Assembly: GCF_001638985.1 (NCBI RefSeq)
Contig: NW_017265134.1
Location: forward strand, 1,240,001 to 1,304,000
Direction: 5' to 3'
Length of the DNA stretch: 64,000 nt
Source of the DNA: Phycomyces blakesleeanus NRRL 1555(-)
Taxonomy: Eukaryota > Mucoromycota > Mucoromycetes > Mucorales > Phycomycetaceae
How positions within the stretch are numbered: position 1 is the stretch's first letter; each line of letters begins with the position of its first letter. Shown here piece after piece: positions 1-12,071 of this stretch. The notes beneath the pieces are model-generated. The model saw nothing but the letters and a program-made list of their open reading frames with translations, ran no database searches and had not been told where the DNA came from. Both the position numbers and the translations under genes were made by a program.

Positions 1-1008
1 GTCTCAAGGTAATCCGTAAATTTAAAAGTAATTGCTTTTTTAAAATTAATACTTATAAGGTTATTATTTCTAGGTTCTTCAAGGAAATATGCTAGAGATA
101 CCTCACCAAGAAATATTAGCTGCCGGGAACATGACAACCAAGCCTATAGATACTATTAATGCACCTATTCATATTATGGGAAATTTGCCATTCAATGTTG
201 CATCCCCTTTGTTGGTCCAATGGTTGCATATGCTTGCCAACCGAGAGGGTGTCTTTAATTGCTATGATAGAGATGTTTGGATGACACTAATGTTTCAAAA
301 AGAAGTTGGAGAGGTAATTAAGTCTTCACAACTCACATAAAAAACTGCTCTTTAATAGAATACTCTGTATCAATATGTACATAGCGTCTCAGTGCAGCAA
401 CATCTACATCCAACAGAGGAAGATTAGCTGTCATGGCTCAAAGCCTGTGCCACGTAAAAACAGTCTATCAAGTACCTTCTACTGTATTTGTACCAAAACC
501 AAAGGTTAACATTTATTGTATACAAAAACAAAGAACTTGTACTTATCAAAATTGCTCGGGCTTCTCAGGTAGATGCAAGTGTAGTCCAGTTGATTCCTAG
601 AAAAAGCTTTTCCGAGAATGATATGGCAGGTATGTAAAAATAAAGACTATAATAAATGTAATAGTAGTGGAGGAAATCAGAGGTAGATCGTTTATTATTT
701 TCATATAGGTGTATATCCTGTCCTTGAGAATATTCTTCGTTATTTCTTCACAAAGCGTCGGAAAACAGTAGGCCACATTTTGAGGTAAATATAGCTAAGA
801 AAAATTCCAAAAAAAGTAATTAACATTTATCTATTGTTTATCTATTTCTAGGCGCCTGAGCAAAGAGCAGCCAGCCACTAGTGCTTTAATGGCTGAATTG
901 GAAACTATATTAGACTTTAAAGCACGACCCGAAGATGTCCCCAATGAACAGTTTTGTGAAGCTGCCAAGCTTTTCCATCAGCACAACATTGTCACTCTTC
1001 CATTATAG
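1..1008 (+). CDS. Mitochondrial rRNA dimethyladenosine transferase (TFB1M/KsgA family), 3' part
   Basis: This is the C-terminal half of a KsgA/Dim1-family rRNA adenine N6,N6-dimethyltransferase. The gene starts before the window. Proposed exons are 1-8, 74-313, 385-504, 569-629, 709-784 and 852-1008, joined by short GT-AG introns. The second exon carries NLPFNVASPLL, the substrate-adenine motif IV of the family (N-[IL]-P-[FY]). Later exons give FQKEVGERLSA, RLAVMAQSLC, VFVPKPKVDASVV and FTKRRKTVGHILR, in the order seen in animal TFB1M. Family knowledge: TFB1M dimethylates two adjacent adenines in a hairpin of small-subunit mitochondrial rRNA. The mitochondrial assignment, rather than nuclear Dim1, rests on closer resemblance to TFB1M and is an inference, because the presequence and SAM-binding motif I are outside the window. 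Confidence 0.8.
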
Positions 1009-1235
1009 ACTTGCATAGTATTACAATAAAAAAGTGTTACTACACAATGTTACTATCTACTAATATTAATTGTATATTTAATTATCATTTATAAGTTGTT
1101 TGTGAAGTGTGGTAAGCGGAAGAAGAAGAATAAAGGGGCAAAGGAAATCCGCCAGCATTCGCAGGACCAGTCACAGGGTCGAGTACACCTCTTGTAAAAA
1201 AGCGGAGAGCCAAAGATAGTCTTGGAAGAATCACC

Positions 1236-2960
1236 ATGAGCTATCCATATTCACTACCAACCACGGGTGCAGTGTCATTCGTCGACTATTTCGAAGATGT
1301 TGGCTCTTACTCATCACAAATATCTGATGCTACGGCACAGCGAGGACGTCTCAGAACAGTCCTGAAAGGTCTCAAGAAAGAGGCTCTTGACACACGCGAT
1401 TACCGTAACATTGTCAATGCAAGTGTTTTAAATTCCCTATCGCCATTACACTCTACACACTAAACTGAGATGCATTCCTGTTAAACTTTTGATCATTTAG
1501 ACAATCGATGATTATCTGCCATATCTGATTAGCATCATAAATTGTCTTGAATCAGGAGAGCTTAAATTGCACAAGAATAATAATATTGGTAATTCTTTAT
1601 TATTATTAATAATAGGAATCCCAAGCTAATATCACATTCGTTTCAAGAGACTTCATGGCGATCTACACTGAGTGATCACATTATCCACACCGGTAGTAAT
1701 GCACCCCGGATTGTGTGTCCAGACATTTATTATGAGCTTATTTTTGTACTTTTGACCTATGCCTATGCCTGTTCGCTCCAGGGAAATGACACTCTCAAGG
1801 CAGTACAAGAACAAGGATCTGATGCAGCGGCTATTTACAACAAGGTAAGTACAAAATACAAGCAATCCTTTTTGAATTCTCGAGATAAAACCATAACTTA
1901 TAATAAAAGCTACCTTGTTTTTTTTCTGCTAATTCGTTGTTGTTGTTTTTTAAAAAAAAGGTAGCCGATGCACTGAACACAGCTGCGGGGATCTTCCAGT
2001 ACTTGGCTAACGAAATTTTGCCTAAATGGCGTCAACCACCAGATAACAGACCGGTAGAAACAATCAAAGAACTCCTTGTGGCCCTTTCCAAGTAAGCATG
2101 TTCTTTATCGAGACAAAGAGATATTCAAATATCGGGTAAAGGATGGCATTGGCAGATGCACAGAGTATTGCTATCAGTAAAGCATTAGTCAACACGGGTC
2201 TCTCAAAAGCACTTGCTGCAAAACTGTATATGGGAGTAGCAGAACAATATGAGATGGCATATGGATTAATATCCTCCATTAAAGGCACCCAAGAAGTGTC
2301 ATCTGAGCTCAGGCGATACTTGGCTGATGGTTCTCAGTTCTACAAGGTAATTTCATATGAGTGAAAATCAGTATATTTACTTTTAGAATTCAGGCCATGG
2401 CAAAAAAGTATCTTGCATTAGATGCAAACGATAGACAGTAGGTGGTTTCCTTTTTGGGATAGTTGCTTGCTTAAAAAAACAACAAAAACAACAACAACAA
2501 CAAGCTAGGAGTGTATGAATAAAACCAAACAAATCCCTAGGAACCTGGGAGAAGCTGTTGGATTTGTGAGAGACTGTAAGGCTGACCTTCGAGCCATTCA
2601 ACATTCTGGACTTTCGAAGACAAGAAGATCTGCTGTTTCTTTGCGTGCTTGTAATGAAGAGGAAGCAGTAACCGAACTTTTACAAAAGCTGACGATGATT
2701 AATGACACGGTTTGTCATAAGAAATATAGATCGATAGAGAGTGTATGTGTATGCATGCAAACAGGGGACTTAACATGAGTCTATAGGTTACATATCAAAC
2801 AGTCCCAACAAGACAAGCACTTCAACAAAAGATTCCAAGTGGAAGAGGAGTATTGGAGATCAAGCGCTTTAGTCCTCCCTCACCTCTTTTTGGGCCTGTT
2901 AGTGAGGAGGTTACTGGTAGCGAGAGAGCAAGATATGCCCGGGATGGGAATTACTGGTAA
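1236..2960 (+). CDS. PalC/Rim23-type BRO1-domain protein of the ambient-pH signalling pathway
   Basis: Eight exons (1236-1412, 1501-1588, 1648-1844, 1961-2091, 2142-2346, 2394-2437, 2541-2709, 2787-2960) splice to 394 codons in one frame. The N-terminus MSYPYSLPTTGAVSF matches the characteristic start of fungal PalC. The body is a BRO1-type helical domain, with ALADAQSIAISKAL, KLYMGVAEQYEMAYGL and NLGEAVGFVRDCK. The tail ends YARDGNYW. Family knowledge: PalC/Rim23 bridges the plasma-membrane pH sensor to ESCRT-III (Vps32/Snf7) and PalA, leading to proteolytic activation of the PacC/Rim101 factor. The first donor (GTCAAT at 1413) is weak and was chosen because it keeps the frame, so the exon 1 end is tentative. 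The start is the first ATG and fits the family. Confidence 0.8.
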
Positions 2961-3175
2961 AAAAAAGAAAAGAAAAGAAAAGAAAAAGATAAAAGAGGGG
3001 GAAGATAAATAAAACAAACTTGGTTGTCTAAACTCCTCGCCCTGAGTCCGGAGTTTTAGCTTTTGTTTTAGCATGTTCAAAGGGACAAAAAGGAGTTTTC
3101 CAAAAGAGAGTTTGAATAGCATTTTTATGCATGATAACAATACGCATTTGTATAAAAAAAATACGATTTTATAAA

Positions 3176-3192
3176 TTCATGAACATATAAAG
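3176..3192 (+). promoter_or_regulatory. Heat-shock-element-like half pair plus TATA-like box before HSP104
   Basis: TTCATGAA (3176-3183) is two inverted heat-shock-element units, followed directly by TATAAAG (3186-3192), about 75 nt before the HSP104 start. A full element needs at least three units, which I do not see, so this is only suggestive. Confidence 0.3.
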
Positions 3193-3265
3193 CTACACAT
3201 AGTCGTGAAAGATACTCCTTTAAAAAAAGTTACTTCTTTACTGATTCCATTTACACTAAATCATT

Positions 3266-6064
3266 ATGGCTCTCGACATTCCATTCACGGACAAAACTCA
3301 ACAGACTATTGTCAAGGCACAAAAGTTAGCCCGAGAATTTGGGAACGTTCAAATAATGCCTGTTCACATCGCATGCGCTTTATTCGACGAAAAGGATGGC
3401 GTATCGCTCTTCAAGTCGATTGTCAAAAAGGCTGGTGGTGATCCCGTTGTACTTGAGCAAGCTTACAAGTTACTAGTGAACAAGTTGACAACCCAAGATC
3501 CTCTACCCGCCGAGATTACTCTGTCATCTAGTGTAGCCACGATATTGCGCAATGCTGAGGCGCTAATGAAAAAGCAAAAGGACTCATTTGTTTCGGTCGA
3601 TCATCTCATTCTCGCCCTTGCAGATGATTCAACAATCTTCCAGCCCATGAAGAGTGTAGGCTTAACAAAGAAATCGCTCGAGAACGCTGTATCACAAGTG
3701 CGTGGTACAAGACGCGTTGACGCAAAGAATGCGGAAGAGGTTTACGAAGCCTTGTCAAAGTATGCAATTGACTTAACAGAAATGGCCCAAAGCGGCAAGT
3801 TGGACCCCGTTATTGGTCGTGACGACGAGATCCGCCGAGTAATCCGAGTACTTGCCAGACGTACAAAGAACAATCCGGTACTTATAGGTGAACCAGGTGT
3901 TGGAAAGACAGCGATTGTAGAAGGTCTTGCTCGTCGTATAGTTGAGTGTGATGTACCGCAAACTCTCCAGTGTAAGCTATTCTGCCTTGACATGGGTGCA
4001 CTAGTTGCAGGAGCCAAGTTCAGAGGCGAATTCGAAGAACGACTAAAGGCCGTACTTAAAGAGGTCAAGGATTCCAAGGAGGGCGTAATTTTGTTTATTG
4101 ATGAAATCCATACTGTTCTTGGAGCTGGAAAAGGGGAAGGGTCAATGGATGCTGCCAATCTATTGAAACCAATGCTGGCACGCGGCGAGCTAAGATGCAT
4201 TGGGGCCACCACTTTGACTGAATATCGCCAAATTGAGAAGGATCCTGCATTTGAACGCCGATTCCAGAGAGTAGATGTAGGGGAACCCTCTGTATCTGCC
4301 ACCATATCCATCCTTCGTGGGCTTAAGGAGCGATATGAAGCTTATCACGGTGTTAAAATTACTGACGGCGCACTTGTGGCAGCTGCTCAGCTTTCCGATC
4401 GCTACATTACCACACGCTTTCTGCCCGACAAAGCCATTGATTTAATCGATGAAGCAGCAGCCAATACCCGTGTACAGCTCGACTCTAAGCCAGAAGAAAT
4501 CGACATTCTTGAACGTAGACACCTTCAACTTGAAATTGAGGCAATGGCACTTGGGAAAGAAAACAACAATAAAGACTCTCTAGAGCGTCTAGCAAGAGTA
4601 CGCGAAGAAATTTCAAAGATCCAAGAAGAGCTTAAGCCATTGAAGCTTCGATATGAACTCTCAAAGGGGCGTTTAGACGAAATCAGAGATCTTAAACAAA
4701 AGCTTGATGAAATGAAGCGCAAGGCAATCGAAGCCAGAAACAGACATAATCTAGACACTGCTGCTGATATTGAATACTATGCAATTCCTGATGTCGAGCA
4801 GCGTATTGCACAATTAGTGGCAGAAAAACAAGACACAACTGCAGCACAAGCCTCATCAGACCAGAATAACACAGAGCAACTAGTGAGCGAAGTCGTTCGT
4901 CCAGAACAGATTACGGAGGTTGTATCACGATGGACAGGCATACCTGTTCAGAATCTGGCGCGGAGTGAACGTGAAAAGTTGCTGCATATGGAAACAGAAC
5001 TTGAGCTTAAAGTGGTCGGCCAAGAAGAAAGCGTTCGATGTGTTTGTGATGCTATCCGTCTATCGAAAGCTGGACTTCAGAACCCTAACAAACCTCTGGC
5101 AAGCCTTCTATTTCTTGGCCCTACAGGTGTAGGCAAGACTCTCCTGTGTAAGACCTTGGCCGAATTTCTGTTTGACGATGAACGTGCCTTAATTCGTATA
5201 GATATGAGTGAGCTGATGGAGCAACATAGCGTAGCCAAACTCATTGGTGCTCCTCCTGGTTACGTTGGACATGAAGACGGAGGATTGTTTGAGGCAGTTC
5301 GGCGTAAGCCTTATGCAGTAGTCCTGCTAGACGAGTTGGAGAAAGCTCACAAGGATGTTGCGAATGTATTACTTCAAGTACTTGATGAAGGCTTCATTCA
5401 CGATTCCAAGGGCCGCAAGATTGATTTCCGTAATACTATAATCGTCATGACATCAAACTTGGGTGCACACCTTCTAGCTGAACAAACTACCACAAAACCG
5501 GAAGAAAATTTAGCAATCTTAAAGGAAAGCATCCTTCACATTGTCCGTCAACACTTTAGCCCGGAGTTTACCAACCGTATCGATGAGATTGTTATCTTCA
5601 ACCGTCTTTCTCAGGACAATATCGTAGACATTGTTGGTGTACGATTGGAAGAGGTTCAAGAAAGACTTTCTGATCGCAGGATCAAGCTTGAAGTATCCAA
5701 TGAAGCAAAGATATGGCTTGGGAAGTATGGATATGAGCCTGTCTTTGGTGCAAGACCTCTTAATAGGGTTATCCAGCAAAAGGTTCTCAATCCCTTAGCA
5801 AGACTGATTATTGATGGAGGTGTAAGGGATGGAGAGGTGGCTAGGGTAGATATGTCGCCCAAAAACATTATCAGAGTTCATCGTAACCATGAAAGTGAAG
5901 CAGAATTTGCATTGGATAAAGATATGATTCAAGAAGACAGTGATTATGATGACGATGAGGATAATATTAAGCTCAATGATTTACATGAAGGTGAAAAGAG
6001 AGAAAATTACGGCTCTCCAACTAGTGAACCACCATTCAAAAAGTCAAAACCAGATTCCATTTAA
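3266..6064 (+). CDS. HSP104: Heat shock protein Hsp104 (ClpB-family disaggregase)
   Basis: Intronless, 932 residues, close to the length of yeast Hsp104. Domain order: Clp_N double repeat (about 1-150); first AAA+ module with Walker A GEPGVGKT (208-215) and Walker [10 protein letters not shown]; a charged coiled-coil middle domain (about 410-530); second AAA+ module with Walker A GPTGVGKT (618-625), Walker [12 protein letters not shown] and pore-loop sequence [10 protein letters not shown]; then an acidic tail and a basic PFKKSKP end. Family knowledge: the ATP-driven hexamer extracts polypeptides from aggregates with Hsp70/Hsp40 in cytosol and nucleus, and gives thermotolerance. No mitochondrial presequence is present, so this is the cytosolic paralogue rather than Hsp78. 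Lack of introns fits a heat-induced gene. All catalytic motifs look intact. A 189-codon antisense open frame inside it is a shadow. Confidence 0.97.
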   Translation: MALDIPFTDKTQQTIVKAQKLAREFGNVQIMPVHIACALFDEKDGVSLFKSIVKKAGGDPVVLEQAYKLLVNKLTTQDPLPAEITLSSSVATILRNAEALMKKQKDSFVSVDHLILALADDSTIFQPMKSVGLTKKSLENAVSQVRGTRRVDAKNAEEVYEALSKYAIDLTEMAQSGKLDPVIGRDDEIRRVIRVLARRTKNNPVLIGEPGVGKTAIVEGLARRIVECDVPQTLQCKLFCLDMGALVAGAKFRGEFEERLKAVLKEVKDSKEGVILFIDEIHTVLGAGKGEGSMDAANLLKPMLARGELRCIGATTLTEYRQIEKDPAFERRFQRVDVGEPSVSATISILRGLKERYEAYHGVKITDGALVAAAQLSDRYITTRFLPDKAIDLIDEAAANTRVQLDSKPEEIDILERRHLQLEIEAMALGKENNNKDSLERLARVREEISKIQEELKPLKLRYELSKGRLDEIRDLKQKLDEMKRKAIEARNRHNLDTAADIEYYAIPDVEQRIAQLVAEKQDTTAAQASSDQNNTEQLVSEVVRPEQITEVVSRWTGIPVQNLARSEREKLLHMETELELKVVGQEESVRCVCDAIRLSKAGLQNPNKPLASLLFLGPTGVGKTLLCKTLAEFLFDDERALIRIDMSELMEQHSVAKLIGAPPGYVGHEDGGLFEAVRRKPYAVVLLDELEKAHKDVANVLLQVLDEGFIHDSKGRKIDFRNTIIVMTSNLGAHLLAEQTTTKPEENLAILKESILHIVRQHFSPEFTNRIDEIVIFNRLSQDNIVDIVGVRLEEVQERLSDRRIKLEVSNEAKIWLGKYGYEPVFGARPLNRVIQQKVLNPLARLIIDGGVRDGEVARVDMSPKNIIRVHRNHESEAEFALDKDMIQEDSDYDDDEDNIKLNDLHEGEKRENYGSPTSEPPFKKSKPDSI

Positions 6065-6948
6065 TTCGTTTTTGTAAAATCGCTCGATTCCTTCTATTTT
6101 ATATATGGATCTATAAAGTCTTGCCTTTACCTTTATTCATGTTTTTTTTTGAAATATCTTCAAAGCTAGTTATTTCATTTTATTTTAGATATAAATATAC
6201 AGAAATTTCTTTTGGTTCCCAATACATCAAATGTCATGTTTATCGTAACAACTTTACAAATGGCTATACATATTTGAACCAGCCTTGATCTAGCAGTAAT
6301 ATCCGTTCAATTGATACAGAACGTTGTATACTAGCATACAATTTGCGTTAATTTATATTTACAATTTCAGTCAATAAACATAAGAACATTAGGCGTTATT
6401 GAAGTATATATTTGATAGATCTGATAAATAAGTAGCACAAAATTTATCAAAGACAAATTATTTAGCCATTGAGTTTATCTCCCCTCTTTCAAAAGGAAAA
6501 AAATGATAGAAACTTGGAGTACTTTGCTTATGATTTGTCTTGTACTAAAGGTAACATATATCAAGTATTCCATACTTCTCTGATGATAGATACTTGAAAA
6601 AACAGCCCTTTTAAGATCACCGGCCAAATCAAGATTCACCCGTCGGCAATATAAAGATTCGTTTTGGTGGAGGACAAACATCATTACTGCCTTTAGTAGG
6701 TAGAGAGCCGATATGTTTTGATCTACAATGTCACAAGTAATTTTATTTTTCTGGGATATTCTAATTAAAAAAAAAAGTAAAATAAACAAATGTGATGGAA
6801 TGCACTTATGACAAGAGTAGAGAATATTTTGTATTACATAGCTAGCTATGTGATATTGAAGTTTGCATTGAACTCGTTTATATAACTAACTCAACTATAT
6901 ATATATATATATAAATTTACATAAACATATAATTATTATTATATTTCA
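6065..6948. other. Convergent intergenic region, no gene seen
   Basis: This is the AT-rich 3' flank shared by HSP104 (plus) and the AP180 gene (minus), with an (AT)n run near 6896-6914. A 104-codon minus-strand open frame (6475-6789) is low-complexity hydrophobic sequence and looks accidental. Confidence 0.6.
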
Positions 6949-9137
6949 TTAGAATGAAAATGAATTAAATGTATTATTTTGATGCGTCTGATTTGGTAAA
7001 CTTTCGGATGGTAGCTGTGTTTGTGCTGGTGCAAAAGGATTGTTGGGAGAAACCAAAGCAGTAGGAGAGACGGTGAATACTTGTTGGCTGGTAATGTTAT
7101 TACCAGGTTGATGATTTTGTGGTGTCAGTGGAGGTGATGCGGGGGCGAAAGGGTTTTTGTTCGTAGATGTGCCTGTCATGAGAGGCTGCAGGGGTTGTGA
7201 TCCGAAACCAGTTGTTTGAACCGTCATAGGCTTCGTGTTTTGCCATGGCTCACTTTGCATACGTGGGTGTCCAATGGTACTAGCTCGGAAGGGGTTTGAA
7301 CCGTTTCTTCCAGTAGATTGACTAGTCATCATTGAAGAAGGGGTAATCGTAGTTGCAGATCTCGATAGGTTTGTTGTTGGTTGGTATGATCCAGTCTGAG
7401 TGAATTGAGGTATGGTTGCAAGAGTGGATGTCCATGTTCCATTTGCGGTGTTAGTGTTCACCATAGAAGCCCTGAACGGATTGTTTGAATTTCCGGTAAT
7501 ATTGGGTGTAATCGGAAGAGTGTTTTGCTGGCCAGTCATTAAAGGTTGTTGCATGGAAGGCATGTTTGGCATGGAAGGCATGTTTCTCATGCCATTCACA
7601 CCATTTTGCTGCGCAGGCACATAAACAACGGTCTGTTCATTTGACAAAGGTGTGAAGAAGTCTGGTGGGTTGCTGACAGGTTGTGAGGTTGAAAATGATT
7701 GTGGGACAGTAGGCTGTGTAGTAGATGGCTGAGTTGGTTGAGTTGGTTGAGCTGGTTGAGAGACTAAAACAGTGGTAAAGAAGATCAACAAAACATTCCT
7801 CGACTGTACCTCAACCTAAAATAAAATCCTCCTTTTACCCGTATTTGTTCGATTAACCTGGGAAGCTCTACGAGAAGGCGTTTTGGATTGCTTCTCGAGA
7901 TCCAAAAGATATTCTTCTAATGCCTCTGCAAGCGAAAGTGGCGCCTATTTTTTTTTTGCATGTTAACTACCATACCCTATTCCTTGTGCTGAATAATGTA
8001 CTACTTACATGCTTTCCCACAGGGATTGTCATGTCCAACTCACGCTGCATTTTTCGGGCCTCATTTAAGTAATTGATAATGAGTTCAGTCTGTTGCGCAA
8101 ACTTTTTGTAGATGTCAAGTGATATTCGCGCGTTTGACCTATTCATAGCAAAGTAGTGCTCTTGATAGTCATTGTGTTAGCAAGTAGTTTTGACCACTAC
8201 GCAATATCTAGCTTACCTAAAATATTGACCACTCCTTCGTTGACTGCCTTGAATAGCACTAAAAGATCGCTTAAGATAAGTTTATAGGCTTGGAAGCTAA
8301 GAGAATTATCTCCTTCGTCAAAATGGAACTATAAAATAGCAAATTCCCAAAGAAAATATTTTAGAATACAATATTCTGGTAAACGCAGTATCAAGATTAT
8401 TTTATACATACTTTGCATTTAACGATAGCTCCGATTTGTTTCTGCAAAACCTTTGTCTCTTTTAGTAGCCCATTGGCGATCGGCAAGTGTCTCAGGCGGC
8501 CATCATTGTGTCCTGAGGTCGACCTTACAAAATCTATTTTGAGGTCTCTGTAACATCCAACCTTTTCGTCAAGATAGAGCTTGTAAACACGAATGTTCTG
8601 TATTGAAGCACTATCTGAGACACAATGGTATGCAAGCATTAAACTATGTTGAATTCCGAATAATGGTATACAAAGGCGTCTTACTCGTCGATTTTTCTCG
8701 AAGCTGGCCGATATCAAGAACTTGTGTGTTGTTGCTGATACATTTGATAACTTTATCTTCATTTCCTTCACGCATCAATGTGTGAATAATGATAAGAACC
8801 TTCATTGTTATCTACGATATAAAGATTTGTTTTAAAGTTAGGTTCAGTATAGAGAAGAAGAGAAATAAGTTAGAGTGATAATTTACAATCCATGAGTTTT
8901 CCTGAAGTCTTTTTTCTAATGCATGGATAATATCGGGAATGCAGGCAGGATTCTGGAAGGTCAGCCCGATTAAGGCTAATGAGCACAACAAGGTCGATCA
9001 AAGATAATATGAATGAGGTGTGAATCTGGGAGAATAAGGGTGATTCAAAGGTCAATTTGTTTTAGCTTACTCTTAATATGCTTCTCCTTTGGAGGTTTGT
9101 ATTCTAAACGAGTTGCTTTTCGTACGGCAGTCTGCAT
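6949..9137 (-). CDS. AP180/CALM-type ANTH-domain clathrin adaptor
   Basis: Eight exons (9137-9071, 8975-8887, 8811-8685, 8614-8412, 8328-8217, 8160-8009, 7944-7839, 7763-6949) splice in frame to 556 residues. The N-terminus MQTAVRKATRLEYKPPKEKH fits the PI(4,5)P2-binding start of ANTH domains. It is followed by LTFQNPACIPDIIHALEKRL, VLIIIHTLMREGNEDKV and YKLYLDEKVGCYRDLKIDF. The C-terminal half is disordered, rich in Gln, Pro and Thr, and contains repeated NPF tripeptides (NNPFRAS, SNPFRAS, NKNPFAP, NNPFAPA), which bind EH-domain proteins. Family knowledge: AP180 proteins recruit clathrin to the plasma membrane and sort R-SNAREs during endocytosis. The gene is divergent from the complex I gene. 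Yeast has two paralogues (YAP1801/2), and which one this matches cannot be decided. Confidence 0.88.
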
Positions 9138-9391
9138 AGTGAAATGAGCAAGACAAACAAGAGACTAATACCTTTCTTGAACCAATTGTCTTGCATTTTA
9201 AAGCGCCGAGGTTTCGAGTGTGCAACCGTTCTTCTTCACCTAACTATTTTTAATTGCCGCATTTGATGTGACGTAGACCATGTTTTCACTCTGTGCACCG
9301 GGTCCGACATAAACAAAAAGAGAAGGATAAGGAATCACTGACTGTCCTAGTGATTTCAAAGTTCGACTCCCCACTCTTTTTTTCTAATATT
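9138..9391. promoter_or_regulatory. Bidirectional promoter between the AP180 and complex I genes
   Basis: Only 254 nt separate the two divergent start codons, so both promoters and 5' leaders must lie here. No clear TATA or CCAAT box was recognised. Confidence 0.5.
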
Positions 9392-10441
9392 ATGGCATTG
9401 CGACTTTTGAATACCACATTGTTGCGAGCATCCCGCAGCAACAGTGCTTTTGCTGCTGTTGGTATGTCGTGTTTTGTTGTTTCTAAAAAAATGTTCATTT
9501 GATAAACCAACACAATAATTATAATTAGCCAAGCCCACGTTTCGCGCTGCCTCTGTGCGTGCACTCTCTAGCAGCGTTATGAGAGGACAAGGTGCGTACA
9601 GGCAATATTGATAGAACCTTGGCCATGACAAACTTACCCACTCGCCGGGGGTTGTGTCATACCTTGATATATTATAGCCAGTGAAAAAGTGAATGCCGAT
9701 CCCAACTACAAATCTGGCAACGATGCCTTACACGAGTACGGCCAGTACATCACATCTGCCCTGCCCAAATACGTTCAGCAGTTCAGCGTCTATAAGGATG
9801 AATTGACGATCTACGTTGCACCTAATGCGCTTGAGCAAGTGATGATCTTCTTGCGCGATCACACCAACAGTCAGTTTAAATCTCTTCAGGACATCACAGC
9901 TGTCGATTGGCCTGCTCGTCAGAACAGATTTGAGGTTGTCTACAACCTTCTCAGCATTCAATACAATGCTCGTATTCGTGTAAAGACCTACGCCAACGAA
10001 ACTTCCCCCGTTCCTTCCGTCGTTCCTCAGTTCAGCAGTGCCAACTGGCTCGAGCGTGAAGTTTACGACATGTTTGGTGTTTTCTTCACCGGTCACCCCG
10101 ATCTTAGACGTATTCTCACTGATTACGGTTTTGAGGGACACCCTCTCCGTAAGGACTTCCCTCTTACTGGTTATATTGAGGTTCGTTATGATGAGGAGAA
10201 GAAGCGCGTTGTTTCAGAGCCAGTTGAGTTGGCCCAGGCTTTCAGAAACTTTGAGGGAGCACTTTCACCATGGGAGGCAGTTGGTAAGCTTTTTTTGTTT
10301 TTGTTTTGTTCTTTATTGGAGTAAACTTTATATGTTGTTATATGTTTTTTTTTTGGAAAAACTAATCTTTTGAAAATACTAGGTCCTGGACGTGACGATA
10401 CCCCCTTGAAGCAATTGAAGCCTGAGGGTGATAAGCAATAG
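9392..10441 (+). CDS. NADH:ubiquinone oxidoreductase 30 kDa subunit (NDUFS3/NuoC), mitochondrial
   Basis: Four exons (9392-9461, 9529-9591, 9678-10283, 10383-10441) give 265 residues, the usual size. The first 50 or so residues are rich in Arg, Ala and Ser ([20 protein letters not shown]), a typical mitochondrial presequence. The mature part contains [20 protein letters not shown] and the family signature [20 protein letters not shown], then [18 protein letters not shown]. Family knowledge: this matrix-arm subunit of complex I sits beside the N2 cluster subunits in the electron path to ubiquinone. An in-frame non-ATG extension upstream lies in the promoter. The ATG at 9392 is chosen because it begins the presequence. 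Its presence means this fungus keeps rotenone-sensitive complex I, unlike Saccharomyces. Confidence 0.95.
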
Positions 10442-10852
10442 AAAACAAAGGTTAAAAGATTTGGATGAGAGAAAAATAAATATGGATTTTTTTTATTTGT
10501 CTCGTGAAAACCGTGTGTGCCTTTATTTTTTTATTTTTTATTTTTGAAGAACCAAAAACCGACAATTGAAAATCGAAAATCATGCAAGCCAAAAACAAAA
10601 AACAAAACCGAATGAATTATGGAAATGAACGAAATATTAAATAAAAAGAAATCACAAGTCACTGTGAATATCGACTGTTTCCCCCTTTTTTTTTGGTTCT
10701 CTTCCCTCCCTCTGCCTCTCTCTCTCTCTCTCTTTAGTTTTTTATTTTATTTTTGCTATTACATTATCTAATCTCATTCCAATGGCAATCGTCCGCCCGG
10801 AATTAATGGAGCAAGGCAAGCTTATAATGAGCAGATTGTGAGCAGATTGTGA
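10442..10852. other. Intergenic region with a pyrimidine tract and a short direct repeat
   Basis: Contains the 3' flank of the complex I gene, a (CT)n-rich pyrimidine tract ending near 10736, and an ATG at 10782 followed by a short frame that stops after 18 codons. Immediately after comes a duplicated 11-bp unit (AGCAGATTGTG) near 10830-10852. The tract may be the core promoter of the next gene or an intron 3' end. Confidence 0.4.
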
Positions 10853-11512
10853 GCAGAAGAGAGAGCCGTTGACCCTGCTGTACAATCTTCTCATTACAAA
10901 CCAGATCCCATTCAAGATTCATTGTTCACCTTGTCCTTATACCCTGCCGGCAGTCGTATAGAGTCTGGTGAACCGAAACTTATTAAAAATAGTGAATACA
11001 CAATTTACGAGTTGCCAGGTGAAATATTATTGTTTTATTTTTCTAACCAAGAAATATATATATATATTTTATGGTTTTAATGTATATATTTATATTAATC
11101 TTATTTCGAATTAATAGTGCTCAGCTCAACCATATTATTAACAATCGGTGCTCTAACTACTGTTCTTCTGGCTGGACTGTGGTTATATTTATCATGTCGC
11201 TCCAAGTACAGGAACCATGAGGACGGTGATGATGAAGAGCGGCAGACGCTTCTACCTTCCAATCTGTGTTTACGAAGGACAGCGACCTATTATCAATGGA
11301 ACCGGTCACCACCTACCCCGTCAAAGTGCTTTGCATCTCCTATGCTGCAGCATTCTAAAACCAGGAGCCTGCAGAAAAGCCAGAATCAACTTATTAAGAG
11401 CCGTCTCACAGAAACTTGGGAACATCGTCGGTCTGCTTTACTGAAAAAGTACGCTGCTGTTACAGGATCCGATGATGCAGAGGGTGACAAGAAGGCGATG
11501 TTTCAGGCATAA
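10853..11512 (+). CDS. Small single-pass membrane protein, 5' end unresolved
   Basis: Two exons read in one frame: 10853-11018 and 11118-11512, joined by a GT-AG intron. The first encodes a polar segment (AVDPAVQSSHYKPDPIQDS). The second opens with a hydrophobic helix (ILLTIGALTTVLLAGLWLYL), then a charged tail starting RSKYRNHEDGDDEERQTLLP, about 100 residues long and ending MFQA. The layout suggests a type I or III membrane protein with a cytoplasmic tail. No family was recognised. The frame is closed upstream by a TGA at 10850-10852 and has no in-frame ATG before the membrane segment. An upstream exon, an unseen splice or a disruptive duplication is therefore needed, and the given start is only the edge of the open frame. 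Confidence 0.5.
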
Positions 11513-12071
11513 TGAAAATAATGGATATAAATCCCATTTTCAATATAAAATATAAATATCACACATATGAGTCTCAGTGCATTGAATAAAATAAAATAAA
11601 ATAAATAAAAACCCCCACTTAAGGTCCCACTCATTTATGTTTTCCTTTTCATGTTTTTAAAATATAAAAAAGCTGTTTTTAGCATGAGCCTAAATGTGGT
11701 AGTCATTTAACTTGTAATATACATCTGTGTATAAATGTATAAATAAATGAATATATATATATATATATATACTTGTGCGTGTGTATATATGTGTGTATTT
11801 ATAAAATAAAATAAAATAAAATAAAAAGTAAGGAACAAGGTTGCAGGAGGAAATTTAGGAAGAAGGGAGGCTGGTAATAATCAACTACAAGAAGGCAAAA
11901 AAGAAAAATAAGTAGGAAATAGTATACAAAAGAATATGATGAAAGTGTCAAGAATACAAATGGAAGGGCTATAAAGGAATAAAGAAATAAACGAAGAAAG
12001 AAAAGAACAACAAAAAATAAGTTCTGTCGTGCCATTTAGGTAATGATTAAAATAATAAAGGAGTGCATTGT
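11513..12071. other. Convergent intergenic region, no gene seen
   Basis: The 3' flanks of the membrane-protein gene and the bHLH gene, with AAAAT repeats and an (AT)n run near 11750-11770. Nothing coding was recognised. Confidence 0.5.

Noticed and set aside
3742..4311. 189-codon minus-strand open frame inside HSP104
   Set aside because: It lies wholly antisense to a strongly conserved coding region and is a codon-bias shadow with no family similarity.
6475..6789. 104-codon minus-strand open frame between HSP104 and the AP180 gene
   Set aside because: Low-complexity Phe/Ile/Leu composition in AT-rich 3' flank and no recognisable family.
9293..9391. In-frame N-terminal extension of the complex I 30 kDa subunit
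   Set aside because: It would precede a typical mitochondrial presequence with a charged, non-conserved segment and occupies the divergent promoter; the ATG at 9392 fits better.
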